Assembly (NCBI GenBank): GCA_017622845.1
Contig: JAGAQJ010000022.1
Location: 1-64,000, forward strand
Length of the DNA stretch: 64,000 nt
Reading direction: 5' to 3'
Source: Lachnospiraceae bacterium
GTDB lineage: Bacteria; Bacillota; Clostridia; Lachnospirales; Lachnospiraceae
The position numbers were made by a program, and so were the translations under genes. Of the stretch, positions 8,423 to 16,101 are shown piece after piece. The notes under the pieces were generated by a model that searched no databases, was not told the DNA's origin, and saw nothing but the letters and a program-made list of their open reading frames with translations. The stretch's first letter is position 1, and the number at the start of each line of letters is the position of its first letter.

Positions 8423-8551
8423 TGGGGGATTTGAAAGAGTGCGGGATGTTCTACGAGATGGGTTCCCAACTGGCTGAGGGCTTATAAAAAAATGGAGCAA
8501 AGCGGATTTGAATTTGCAGAACCTTTTGAGGAAACACGCTAAACTTCCTCT

Positions 8552-8656
8552 CGCTGTTCGTCCATGGAATCCTCTTTCTTTACCTGTCCTTCTGCTGACA
8601 CCCTTACGTATCCCAAAACATTTACACTGCTGTTTTTCATGTGATGAACCTCGCCT
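8552..8656 (-). pseudogene. Fragment of a serine recombinase 5' end
   Basis: On the minus strand from ATG 8640 this reads MKNSSVNVLGYVRVSAEGQ and then KKEDSMDEQREE before a stop. It is a diverged copy of the first ~33 codons of the recombinase remnant at 9346-9948 (there MKNNSVNVFGYVRVSTEGQ). The catalytic-Ser region YVRVS is present, but the rest of the gene is missing. Confidence 0.8.
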
Positions 8657-8668
8657 TTCCTCAAAGTT

Positions 8669-8747
8669 GTAACAGTTTGGCCTTTTATGTATTCCTATCT
8701 GCCGCCCTTCGTCCAGGCTAAAATAATCCATAAGGCTGAACTGTTAC
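8669..8747. mobile_element. Family 1 MITE, 79-bp internally deleted copy
   Basis: Starts GTAACAGTTTGGCC and ends GGCTGAACTGTTAC, the two inverted ends of the family (11 of 14 or better), with only about 50 bp of the interior left. Both near-end blocks are retained (TTATGTATTCCTAT and TAAAATAATCC). Flanking octamers TCAAAGTT and CCAAAGCT agree at 6 of 8 positions, possibly a worn target duplication. Confidence 0.7.
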
Positions 8748-8787
8748 CCAAAGCTGAGTCAAAAGCTGAGTCACCCCCTTTTTAAGC

Positions 8788-8816
8788 TTGTTTCAGCTAT
8801 ATTCCTCTGATATAAT
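8788..8816 (+). promoter_or_regulatory. Promoter of the small hydrophobic ORF
   Basis: TTGTTT (8788-8793), 17-base spacer, TATAAT (8811-8816). The predicted RNA would start near GGTGCTACC at 8823 and carry a 5' leader of about 120 bases with a perfect CAGAGGG/CCCTCTG hairpin (8860-8880). Confidence 0.6.
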
Positions 8817-8823
8817 AATTACG

Positions 8824-8854
8824 GTGCTACCAATAACGGGTATGCGGTTAGCCC
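8824..8854 (+). repeat. Left member of inverted repeat flanking the small-ORF locus
   Basis: GTGCTACC and CGGTTAGCCC, separated by 13 bases. The same two blocks, 7 bases apart, occur in inverted orientation at 9093-9117. Each lies just downstream of a promoter that points inward, so both predicted RNAs share their 5' sequence. Confidence 0.7.
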
Positions 8855-8942
8855 TCTTACAGAGGGACTGTGACCCTCTGATTACATAGAAACCTTTTTG
8901 AACTGTCGAAAAGGGAATAAAGTGCGAAAGAGGGTGTTGCCA

Positions 8943-9041
8943 ATGTTGACACTGGAAGGTCTGATAGCAGTAGTCAGTCTTGTACTGACCGCATTCGGAC
9001 TTGGATATGCCATCGGAAGTAATGACAAAACACAAAAATAA
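8943..9041 (+). CDS. 32-residue hydrophobic peptide, candidate type I toxin (holin-like)
   Basis: MLTLEGLIAVVSLVLTAF followed by GLGYAIGSNDKTQK: one membrane-spanning helix (about residues 5-23) and a short polar, charged C-tail. GAGGGTG lies 8-14 bases upstream of the ATG. The stop codon lies inside the left arm of a bidirectional terminator. Size, single helix, long structured leader and convergent antisense promoter are the usual layout of type I toxins of the TxpA/Fst/holin-like kind in Firmicutes. Toxicity is inferred, not shown; it could be another small membrane peptide. Confidence 0.6.
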   Translation: MLTLEGLIAVVSLVLTAFGLGYAIGSNDKTQK

Positions 9042-9076
9042 CCGCCACAGCCTGACAAACTTAGCGGTTATTTTTT
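9037..9076. terminator. Bidirectional terminator between convergent transcripts
   Basis: AATAACCGC (9037-9045) pairs with GCGGTTATT (9064-9072); TTTTAT follows on the plus strand and TTTTTG on the minus strand. It would end both the small-ORF mRNA and the antisense RNA. Confidence 0.8.
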
Positions 9077-9092
9077 ATAGCTAACAATTTGT

Positions 9093-9117
9093 GGGCTAAC
9101 CGTATATTCGGTAGCAC
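9093..9117 (-). repeat. Right member of inverted repeat flanking the small-ORF locus
   Basis: Minus strand: GTGCTACC, 7 bases, CGGTTAGCCC. It is the inverted partner of 8824-8854. Confidence 0.7.
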
Positions 9118-9129
9118 TTCTTTACGTTT

Positions 9130-9159
9130 ATTATAGTATTTGCAGTTAAAGAATGTCAA
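9130..9159 (-). promoter_or_regulatory. Antisense promoter
   Basis: On the minus strand TTGACA (9159-9154), 18-base spacer, TATAAT (9135-9130): both hexamers are perfect consensus. It reads towards the small hydrophobic ORF. Confidence 0.7.
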
Positions 9160-9164
9160 CCTTT

Positions 9165-9345
9165 CTAAAATAAATTCTCCAACAAAATCATTTCCTGCAC
9201 TTTTTCGTCACCGAGTACATGGGAATATAAATCCATAGTCATGCTGATATTGGAATGACCAAGTATTGTTTTCAGGACTTGGGGCTTCATTCCTTTTTGA
9301 ATAGCTCTTGTAGCAAATGCGTGGCGCAGGGTATGACATAAGCTG
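9165..9345 (-). pseudogene. C-terminal remnant of a tyrosine recombinase (phage integrase)
   Basis: In a different minus-strand frame from the serine recombinase that runs into it, this stretch encodes CHTLRHAFATRAIQKGMK, then VLKTILGHSNISMTMDLYSH and a VLGDEKVQEMILLENLF end, stop at 9165-9167. This is the catalytic C-terminus of a tyrosine integrase, with HTLRH, GHS and the LYSHV tyrosine box intact. The N-terminal and core parts are gone; the fragment begins abruptly at the junction near 9345. Confidence 0.88.
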
Positions 9346-9948
9346 TTTTAATTGAAATACCCTTTGTACCGCCTTTGCTTCTTCTGTATGTATGCATAAC
9401 TTCCTGTGACCGTTAGGGCAGTAGTAGCCGAACGGAATGCCGCCCCCTGCATATCCGCCGCCCTTGGCTTTCTGCAACCTGCCGCGTCTGAGCTTTAAAG
9501 TGATTTCCATCGTCTCATATACGTCCAGCACTTCAAACATACTGTTGACAAAGAACTCGTTTGGATTTTGCGTGTAGATAGAGTAGTTTGGTCTGTCAAT
9601 CGCTTTTACATCCACATTATTCTTTTTCAGTTCCCTTTGTATCAATACCTTAGCCATGTCTGACCGCCACATTCTGTTTGTAGTCAGCGTTACAATATAT
9701 TGGATTTTACTTTCCTTTAAACATGCCAGCATATCTAACAGACCGTCGCGCTCAAGACTCATTTCGTCTTCATTGGCTTTTGCTCCGCTGATGCCTTCAT
9801 CTTTATAAAGATGCACCAAGTTGTAGCTGTTATCCTTGCAGTACTTTTCAATTTCTTCGCACTGTTCGTCTATGGAATACCCCTTCTTTACCTGTCCTTC
9901 TGTTGATACCCTTACGTATCCAAATACATTTACACTGTTGTTTTTCAT
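9346..9948 (-). pseudogene. Truncated serine recombinase (N-terminal part)
   Basis: About 200 codons from ATG 9948, with GGAGGT 7 bases upstream. The resolvase domain is intact: VFGYVRVSTEGQ with the catalytic Ser near residue 14, KDEGISGAKA, and TLTTNRMWRSDMAK. The start of the recombinase domain follows (GGGIPFGYYCPNGHRKLC). Large serine recombinases normally run 450-550 residues, so well over half is missing; the frame then passes out of register into a tyrosine integrase remnant. It is most likely inactive, although the dimerising catalytic domain could still be made. Confidence 0.85.
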
Positions 9949-10096
9949 GACATGAACCTCCATTATAAATAATATTTTTATAACAGCAATTCAAATTCCT
10001 GTTGTAAACAGGGTCGAAAACAGATAAACCTTTTGTCTCTCTTTATCAAACCGTATCAGCCTTTCCCAAAAGTTGAGTCAAAAGTTGAGTCAAGCC

Positions 10097-10124
10097 TTGA
10101 CATTCTCCTCAATTCCAGTATAAT
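10097..10124 (+). promoter_or_regulatory. queT promoter
   Basis: TTGACA (10097-10102), 16-base spacer, TATAAT (10119-10124), about 45 bases before the riboswitch. Confidence 0.75.
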
Positions 10125-10170
10125 AAACCTTTGGAAAAGCCCGTAAAATCAAGGTTTTTCCCAAAATAAC

Positions 10171-10213
10171 GGTGAGTTCGAGACCTTCCTCACCTAAAAC
10201 AAAACTAAAGGAG
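10171..10213 (+). ncRNA. preQ1-I riboswitch
   Basis: Stem GGTGAG (10171-10176) and CTCACC (10189-10194) encloses the loop TTCGAGACCTTC, followed by the A-rich tail TAAAACAAAACTAAAGGAG. This is the preQ1 class I layout: short stem, C-containing loop and an A-rich tail that folds back into the stem minor groove as an H-type pseudoknot. The tail runs straight into the AAAGGAG ribosome site (10207-10213), so ligand binding should hide it and lower translation of queT. The gene downstream fits: a queuosine-precursor transporter. Confidence 0.85.
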
Positions 10214-10221
10214 AATAGAAT

Positions 10222-10716
10222 ATGAAAGAACAAAACAAAAACCACTATGTACTGTCAATGGTACAGGCGGCAATGATTGCTGCTATTTATGTTGTACTTA
10301 CCTTCGCGGCGAATGCGTTCGGACTTGCCAATTATGCAGTTCAGGTCCGATTTTCCGAGGCTTTGACCATTCTGCCGTATTTTACGCCTGCTGCAATTCC
10401 GGGACTGTTTGTCGGGTGTCTGCTGAGCAATATTCTGACAGGATGTATGCCGCTAGATGTCGTATTCGGAAGTCTCGCGACCCTGATTGGCGCCTGCGGA
10501 ACATATGCGCTGCGCAGGTATAAATGGCTTGCACCAGTACCGCCGATTGTCGCTAATACAATTGTTGTACCGTTTGTACTTGCCTATGTGTACCAATTTG
10601 AAGGCTCCATTCCTTATTTTATGCTGACTGTTGGTGCAGGAGAGATCATTTCATGCGGAGTTCTTGGAATGATTCTGCTTTTTGCACTGAATAAATACGC
10701 AAAAAGAATTTTTTAA
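10222..10716 (+). CDS. queT: QueT family queuosine precursor transporter (ECF S component)
   Basis: A 164-residue membrane protein with about five or six helices. It matches QueT (COG4708): VQAAMIAAIYVVLTFAAN at the N-terminus, then VQVRFSEALTILPYFTPAAIPGLFVGC and the LGMILLFALN end. QueT proteins are substrate-binding S components of energy-coupling-factor importers for preQ1 or related 7-deazaguanines used in tRNA queuosine synthesis; they use a shared EcfAAT module encoded elsewhere. ATG 10222 is 8 bases after AAAGGAG. Regulation by the preQ1 riboswitch directly upstream strongly supports the call. Confidence 0.95.
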   Translation: MKEQNKNHYVLSMVQAAMIAAIYVVLTFAANAFGLANYAVQVRFSEALTILPYFTPAAIPGLFVGCLLSNILTGCMPLDVVFGSLATLIGACGTYALRRYKWLAPVPPIVANTIVVPFVLAYVYQFEGSIPYFMLTVGAGEIISCGVLGMILLFALNKYAKRIF

Positions 10717-10759
10717 GAGGAATTGCAAATAAAACTGTAAGTAAATAAAATTCAATGAG

Positions 10760-10809
10760 AGGACAACCGTTAAATGCATGGAAATAAATGCTGTCGGTTG
10801 TCCTTTTTG
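10760..10809 (+). terminator. Intrinsic terminator of queT
   Basis: AGGACAACCG (10760-10769) pairs perfectly with CGGTTGTCCT (10795-10804), followed by TTTTT. Confidence 0.85.
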
Positions 10810-11108
10810 CTGCCCGTATTCAGGTCATGCGGAAACGCTTTATGGAATCAAACCCATGTGCCGCGGATTAACCTTAGTCTTCTGACAAATGTCATTTTTA
10901 ACAGAATGGCTAAGCTGTAACTTTGAAATTTTATCAATACAGGGAGCCATAAGGCTGAAGTGCTGCATTTGCAAAAGTAGTGATTTCGTGTATTAAGTAA
11001 TGAAAAAAAGTGAATCCTATTTCTGTAAAAGTAATTCTTCAACTAGCTGTTTAAAACCATACTTTCTGTAGGTGAAAATGGCAGCAGTTACAGGAAAGGC
11101 AGTAAAAT
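10810..11108. other. Intergenic region before the OPT gene
   Basis: No gene seen. It holds a solo copy of the family 1 end motif (AAGGCTGAAGTGCTGC, near 10950). A promoter for the OPT gene is presumably here but I see no clear one; the ATG at 11109 is preceded by AGGAAAGGCAG. Confidence 0.4.
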
Positions 11109-13007
11109 ATGGACAATGACAAAAATTTTAAGCCCTATATTCCGGCTGGGCAAGTGACATCGGAGTTTACAGTGACATCAGTGGTAACAGGAATCCTTCT
11201 GGCAGTCGTATTCGGCGCTGCAAATGCATATTTGGGACTGCGTGTAGGCATGACAGTATCGGCATCTATTCCGGCAGCAGTAGTTTCCATGGGAATCCTG
11301 AGAATTCTTATGAAAAGAAATTCAATCCTTGAAAGCAATATGGTACAGACAATCGGCTCTGCGGGCGAGTCGCTTGCGGCAGGAGCTATTTTTACCATGC
11401 CTGTGCTCTTTCTGTGGGCAAAGGAGGGGGTAAGTGACAGTCCCAGCCTTCTTACGGTATCGCTGATTGCGCTTTTAGGAGGTCTTTTAGGAGTATTGTT
11501 CATGGTGCCGCTTCGCAATGCTTTGATTGTAAAAGAGCATGGAAATCTTCCATACCCCGAAGGTACTGCCTGTGCCGAGGTGCTGCTTGCAGGGGAAGAG
11601 GGAGGCGCTTCCGCAAAAGCTGTCTTTTCAGGAATGGGAATATCAGCCCTGATTAAGCTTGTGACAGATGGCTTCAAGATAATCCCAAGTACAATTGCAG
11701 TACCGGTGAGAGCGCTCAAAACAGAATTTTCGACAGAGATTTATCCGGCGCTTCTGGGAGTCGGATATATCTGCGGCGCAAGGATTTCATCTTATCTTCT
11801 GGCAGGCGGCATCTTAGGGTGGTTTGTCCTGATTCCTGCGATTGTATCGTTTGGCGGTGATACTATATTGTATCCTGCCCAAGATTCTATTGCGCAGATG
11901 TATGCCGCCAATGGAGCAAGCGCCATATGGAGCAGCTATGTACGGTATATCGGAGCCGGCGCGGTAGCAGCAGGCGGCATCATCAGCCTTGTCAAATCTC
12001 TTCCGCTGATTGCCGCAACCTTCAGCGATACCATAAAGGGTTTTAGGGAGAACAAGTCGGACGGACAAAATAAAATGGTAAGAACACAGCAGGACTTGGA
12101 TATAAGGTTTGTTGTGATATCGGTTATCGCGCTGATTATCGCAATCGCAGTGTTTCCTGATGTTCCGGTTTCCTTTCTGGGTGCGCTTCTGATTGCTGTG
12201 TTTGGATTTTTCTTTTCTACAGTTTCCTCAAGAATGGTAGGGCTCGTAGGCGGAAGCAATAATCCGGTATCCGGCATGGCAATTGCAACACTTCTGTTTG
12301 CCACAATGGCGCTCAAAGCAACAGGAGACAGCGGTGTGCATGGCATGACAGGCGCAATCGCAATCGGTTCCATCATCTGCATTGTTGCGGCGATGTCAGG
12401 AGATACCTCACAGGATTTAAAAACAGGCTATATCCTTGGCGCCACGCCAAAACGCCAGCAGATTGGAGAGCTGATTGGCGCGACCGTATCAGCAGTTACC
12501 ATAGGAGGCGTATTGATACTGCTGGACTCGGCATGGGGCTTTGGCACCACGGAGTTATCGGCGCCGCAGGCAACACTGATGAAAATGATTGTGGAAGGCG
12601 TCATGAATGGGAACCTTCCATGGGCACTTGTATTTATTGGCGTTTTTATTGCCGTTGTCATAGAAATTTTGGGGATTCCGGTGCTGCCTGTAGCAATCGG
12701 TCTGTATCTGCCATTAGAGCTTTCCGTGCCTATTATGATTGGCGGACTGGTCAGACTGGCAGTATCAAAAAGAGCTGACAATAAAGATATGGAAAGTGAA
12801 ACAGGAGGCGGAATCTTATTCTGCTCCGGGCTGATTGCAGGCGAAGGACTTGTCGGCATTCTGCTTGCCGTACTGGCTGTACTGGGCGTTGCGGACGCGA
12901 TTGATTTCTCAAAGACTGTTTCCCTGGGACCGGCAGGAGGGCTGGCAGTTCTGGCGGCTGCTGCATTGCTGACAGCAGGCTATTCGAGAACGAAAAATAA
13001 GCAATGA
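11109..13007 (+). CDS. OPT family oligopeptide transporter
   Basis: A 632-residue polytopic membrane protein with about 16 helices. The N-terminus (YIPAGQVTSEFTVTSVVTGI, then FGAANAYLGLRVGMTVSASIPAAV) and the SNNPVSGM and SGDTSQDLKTGYILGATP motifs identify the bacterial OPT/YSL branch. Family members import oligopeptides, and plant YSL relatives import metal chelates, probably coupled to protons. Length is normal for the bacterial group. A PqqD-like gene lies 64 bases downstream on the same strand. A peptide substrate is most likely. Confidence 0.93.
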   Translation: MDNDKNFKPYIPAGQVTSEFTVTSVVTGILLAVVFGAANAYLGLRVGMTVSASIPAAVVSMGILRILMKRNSILESNMVQTIGSAGESLAAGAIFTMPVLFLWAKEGVSDSPSLLTVSLIALLGGLLGVLFMVPLRNALIVKEHGNLPYPEGTACAEVLLAGEEGGASAKAVFSGMGISALIKLVTDGFKIIPSTIAVPVRALKTEFSTEIYPALLGVGYICGARISSYLLAGGILGWFVLIPAIVSFGGDTILYPAQDSIAQMYAANGASAIWSSYVRYIGAGAVAAGGIISLVKSLPLIAATFSDTIKGFRENKSDGQNKMVRTQQDLDIRFVVISVIALIIAIAVFPDVPVSFLGALLIAVFGFFFSTVSSRMVGLVGGSNNPVSGMAIATLLFATMALKATGDSGVHGMTGAIAIGSIICIVAAMSGDTSQDLKTGYILGATPKRQQIGELIGATVSAVTIGGVLILLDSAWGFGTTELSAPQATLMKMIVEGVMNGNLPWALVFIGVFIAVVIEILGIPVLPVAIGLYLPLELSVPIMIGGLVRLAVSKRADNKDMESETGGGILFCSGLIAGEGLVGILLAVLAVLGVADAIDFSKTVSLGPAGGLAVLAAAALLTAGYSRTKNKQ

Positions 13008-13071
13008 ACTGCGTGCAGGACAGCAGCTCTGTGAATATGACCGGGACAATAAAAAAATAAAGGAATTTTAT

Positions 13072-13401
13072 ATGAAGGACAATTATCTTGATTTCATTCC
13101 TGTAAGATGCGGGAAAGTGAAGTATGAGACAGACGAAAAGGCGCAGGTCATACTGGTTGTGGAGCATAAAGGTATTTTTGACAAAATTGCCCAGACCTTT
13201 TTTCGCAAGCCCAGGTGTTCTTATATTCATCTTGACACGCTCGGCAGCTTTGTGTGGCTGCATCTGGACGGGAAAAAAACGGTGTATGAGATATCTGGTG
13301 CAGTAAAAGAGGAATTTGGCGACAAGGCAGAGCCGCTCTACAAGCGGCTCGCATCATATATGCGGACGCTGGAGACGTGCGGACTGGTGGAGATGAAATA
13401 A
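13072..13401 (+). CDS. PqqD family protein
   Basis: A 109-residue protein that ends in a PqqD-like winged-helix fold: SYIHLDTLGSFVWLHLDGKKTVYEI, then EEFGDKAEPLYKRLASYMRTLETCGLVEMK. PqqD-like domains bind leader peptides for radical SAM enzymes in peptide modification, but many stand alone, and no radical SAM or precursor gene is visible here. AAAGGA precedes ATG 13072. Closeness to the OPT transporter suggests co-transcription; a peptide-handling link is speculation. Confidence 0.85.
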   Translation: MKDNYLDFIPVRCGKVKYETDEKAQVILVVEHKGIFDKIAQTFFRKPRCSYIHLDTLGSFVWLHLDGKKTVYEISGAVKEEFGDKAEPLYKRLASYMRTLETCGLVEMK

Positions 13402-13484
13402 TTTCTTCATCAGTCACAACGGCTACTCCGACTCCGACAGTACATAATCTTCCCTATCCCGAATATCTGTATAAATCATTGCCT

Positions 13485-13739
13485 TTCTGTATGCTGACAA
13501 CTGTATGATTTTACGGTTTCAACGAACAGAAAACGGCAGATAGCATCCTTCCGACTGCCATCTGCCGTTTTTTGTTCATCGAAAGCAAAAAACTGTGTTA
13601 ATAACGAACAAACTTTATCGTATTTAGAAAATCTAGAACAGGAAATAATGGCAAGCTTTAAGATGGAAAACAAGCAGTTGTTCATACGACTGCCGACCTT
13701 TGTCCTGATTAAAATAATCCATACGGCTGAATTGTTACC
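13485..13739 (-). repeat. Family 1 repeat copy, rearranged
   Basis: Contains TGCTGACAACTGT, TTTTACGGTTTCAACGAACAG, a 17-base inverted pair around AACGGCAGATAG/CATCTGCCGTT, a reversed block shared with 103-170, and the end CATACGGCTGAATTGTTAC (13721-13739), which is the family's left end in reverse. No clear opposite end is found. No gene is visible in 13402-13786. Confidence 0.6.
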
Positions 13740-13828
13740 AAATCTCGCCTTATTTCCTAAAAAATAATATACAATCTGCAAAAAAAATGTTACTATTTTA
13801 TAATAGGCAAAATATTTACAGTAATCAT

Positions 13829-13872
13829 AAAATGTACATTAAAGCCTGCACTGAAGCTTTCGTGCACATTTT
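13829..13872 (+). promoter_or_regulatory. Leader hairpin before the FapA gene
   Basis: A 17-bp imperfect stem (14 of 17 paired), 13829-13845 with 13856-13872, whose 3' arm ends directly before the GAGAGGCGGTGG ribosome site of the next gene. TATAAT lies upstream near 13797. A translational role is possible. Confidence 0.35.
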
Positions 13873-13891
13873 GAGAGGCGGTGGAATCATC

Positions 13892-16084
13892 ATGGACATA
13901 AAAGAAACAGAAGCGGAACTGCTGAAGGAAGGCTTTAAGAGGGATCAGATTAATGAAATTGTAGAAGGAATGAAAGCAGGGATTGATACTTCAATCTATC
14001 GGAACAAAGAGTATTTTGCAATTCAGATGCTTCAAATTCGTCTGGGATTGACAGAAGGCATTCCGGTTGAAAAGTATGCTGCGACAAAATATGACTGGTT
14101 TCAGATGGAAGAAATCCGAAAAGGACTGCTGGCAGGTGTAAATGTTGATGTTTATGCTTTTCCTGACATACCGTATGACACAATGCGCCAGCTTCGAAAG
14201 GGGCTTCAGAAGGGGATTGATCTGTCGGCATACCGCAAATTAAATGCGGGAGTCCTTCGCGAGCTGCGCAAGGCATTAATATCACGGGTCAACATTATAA
14301 AATATATTAAAGAGGGCTATGACACGGATCAGTTAAAGGAAATCCGCATAGGACTGGAAAAGGGGCTGAATATTGAGCCGTACCTGCAGAAGGAATTTCG
14401 CGGCGCAGTGATTGCCGAGATTTGCAGGGGGCTGGAAAGAGGACTGGACGTGTCCATCTATGCGAAGCCGGATTACAGCTGGCAGCAGATGCGCGAAATC
14501 CGCCGCGGCCTGGAGAAAAGAATTGATGTCTCGACGTATACGGACAGCTATTATCAGTGGCGGCAAATGAAGGAAATCCGTCTGGGACTGGAAAGCGGCA
14601 TCGATGTAAGCAGCTACAACACGCTGATGTATACGGCTTCTGACATGAAAAAGAAGCGTCTTGCATTAATGGGTTATACTGATGAGAATGATACCGCCAG
14701 GAAGGCACTGTATCAGGAGACAGTTGATGAGAAGTCCCTGCATATTTCCATCACGGTCAGTGATGATGAGATGGAGGCATACCTGACTGTCACTGAGGCA
14801 GGCGGCAAATTTGATAAACGCAAGCTTCTGCTCGCCTTAAATCAGTGCGGCATTCGGTTTGGAATTTTGGATGAGGAGCTTGAAAAATTAGTTGACGGGG
14901 TGAAGATGAAATCTCCGTTTGTGATTGCAAGAGGAACAGAACCGGGTAAGGGAACAGACGGCTGGTATGAGTTCTTTTTTAAGACGAAGAAAGAGAGATC
15001 ACCGAAGCTGCTGGAGGACGGCTCTGTGGACTACAAGAATACAGAATGGTTTGAGGTAGTAGAGCGCGGACAGAAGATTGCATATTACCATCAGGCGGCG
15101 CGCGGGAAAAATGGTCTGTCCGTATTAGGCAGAGTGATTCCGGCAAAAAAGGGAAAAGAAAAGAACATGCTTTCCGGAAAGGGATTCGTGCTGCTTCCGG
15201 ACCAGAGAACGTATCTGGCTGCTGAAAAGGGTGTAGTCGATCTCAGGGGAGATTATCTGGAGGTTTCAAAACTCTTGGTTATGGAAGACATGACGATAGC
15301 TTCCGGCAAGGTAGACTTTGACGGTTCGGTGCACATTATGGGAAATGTAGGGAACGGAACCCTTGTAAGAGCAACCGGAGATATTATTATTGACGGATTT
15401 GTAGAAGCAGCCAACATCGAAAGCGGCGGAATGATTATTCTGCGTCAGGGAGTCAATGCCTTCTCCAACGGCATAATTCGTGCGGAAAATGACGTCAACG
15501 GCAAATTCTTTGAAGCCGTTAAGGTTTACTCGAATGGAAATATTCAGGCAAACTACTGTATGAATTCTGAGCTGTATGCGGAAGGAAAAGTAATGATTAC
15601 CGGTGTTACGGGAACCTTTATCGGCGGAAAGGCATGTGCTGCGCAGGGCTTTCAGGCATATAATGTAGGAAATTATGTGGGGATTCCCACATTTTTGAAT
15701 CTGGGAGTAAATGATATTATTCTCAGAAAGTACAGCAGTATCCATGAGGAATTGAGAGAGGTAGAGGAGCAGCTTACAATTTTAAGAAATGCCTATGCAG
15801 ATTTCCGGCAAAAGTATTCTCCGGAAATCCGCAATACCATGCCGATGTACCTGAAAATAGAAAATGCTATTTTTACAAAAGAAAAGCAGCAGGATAAATT
15901 GGAGTTTATGAAATATAAGCTGGAAGAAAAAATGCGCGGTATGCAGAAGGCCCGTGCTGTGATTCAGGGAAATGTTTATGAGGGAGTCTTTGTAGAAATA
16001 AACGGATTGAGATGGAACGCCAGGGCGCTTCGGAACGTAACAATAAGAAAGGCAAATAAGCAGATTGTCGTATATACGAATTAA
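13892..16084 (+). CDS. FapA family (DUF342) protein with N-terminal repeat array
   Basis: A 730-residue protein in two parts. Residues ~10-275 hold about nine copies of a 25-28 residue repeat, consensus Q-M-x-E-I-R-x-G-L-x-x-G-I-D-V-S-x-Y, for example QMREIRRGLEKRIDVSTY. Residues ~290-730 are the FapA/DUF342 region: an N-terminal segment, a right-handed beta-solenoid of glycine-rich turns (GSVHIMGNVGNGTLVRATGD), and a C-terminal coiled coil (KYSSIHEELREVEEQLTILR) with a final small domain. FapA-type proteins are linked to flagella, pili or cell division but their action is poorly known. ATG 13892 is chosen over the longer frame because a GAGAGG site and a leader hairpin precede it. The next gene, an HD-GYP response regulator, starts 17 bases on. 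Confidence 0.88.
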   Translation: MDIKETEAELLKEGFKRDQINEIVEGMKAGIDTSIYRNKEYFAIQMLQIRLGLTEGIPVEKYAATKYDWFQMEEIRKGLLAGVNVDVYAFPDIPYDTMRQLRKGLQKGIDLSAYRKLNAGVLRELRKALISRVNIIKYIKEGYDTDQLKEIRIGLEKGLNIEPYLQKEFRGAVIAEICRGLERGLDVSIYAKPDYSWQQMREIRRGLEKRIDVSTYTDSYYQWRQMKEIRLGLESGIDVSSYNTLMYTASDMKKKRLALMGYTDENDTARKALYQETVDEKSLHISITVSDDEMEAYLTVTEAGGKFDKRKLLLALNQCGIRFGILDEELEKLVDGVKMKSPFVIARGTEPGKGTDGWYEFFFKTKKERSPKLLEDGSVDYKNTEWFEVVERGQKIAYYHQAARGKNGLSVLGRVIPAKKGKEKNMLSGKGFVLLPDQRTYLAAEKGVVDLRGDYLEVSKLLVMEDMTIASGKVDFDGSVHIMGNVGNGTLVRATGDIIIDGFVEAANIESGGMIILRQGVNAFSNGIIRAENDVNGKFFEAVKVYSNGNIQANYCMNSELYAEGKVMITGVTGTFIGGKACAAQGFQAYNVGNYVGIPTFLNLGVNDIILRKYSSIHEELREVEEQLTILRNAYADFRQKYSPEIRNTMPMYLKIENAIFTKEKQQDKLEFMKYKLEEKMRGMQKARAVIQGNVYEGVFVEINGLRWNARALRNVTIRKANKQIVVYTN

Positions 16085-16101
16085 AAGGGAAGGGAACAGA
16101 T

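Larger units (their letters stand above)
9037..9123 (-). ncRNA. Candidate antisense RNA (antitoxin)
   Basis: Predicted from the minus-strand promoter at 9130-9159 to the shared terminator, about 85 nt. It overlaps the 3' end of the small-ORF mRNA only in the terminator hairpin and repeats that mRNA's 5' blocks GTGCTACC and CGGTTAGCCC. Its existence is inferred from promoter and terminator only. Confidence 0.45.

Noticed and set aside
8423-8551. Separate gene for the KKMEQSGFEFAEPFEETR tail
   Set aside because: No start codon with a ribosome site and an in-frame stop just upstream; treated as a scrap.
9208-9345. Native C-terminus of the serine recombinase
   Set aside because: In the other frame this DNA reads as a clear tyrosine integrase catalytic end, so the serine frame here is nonsense translation past the junction.
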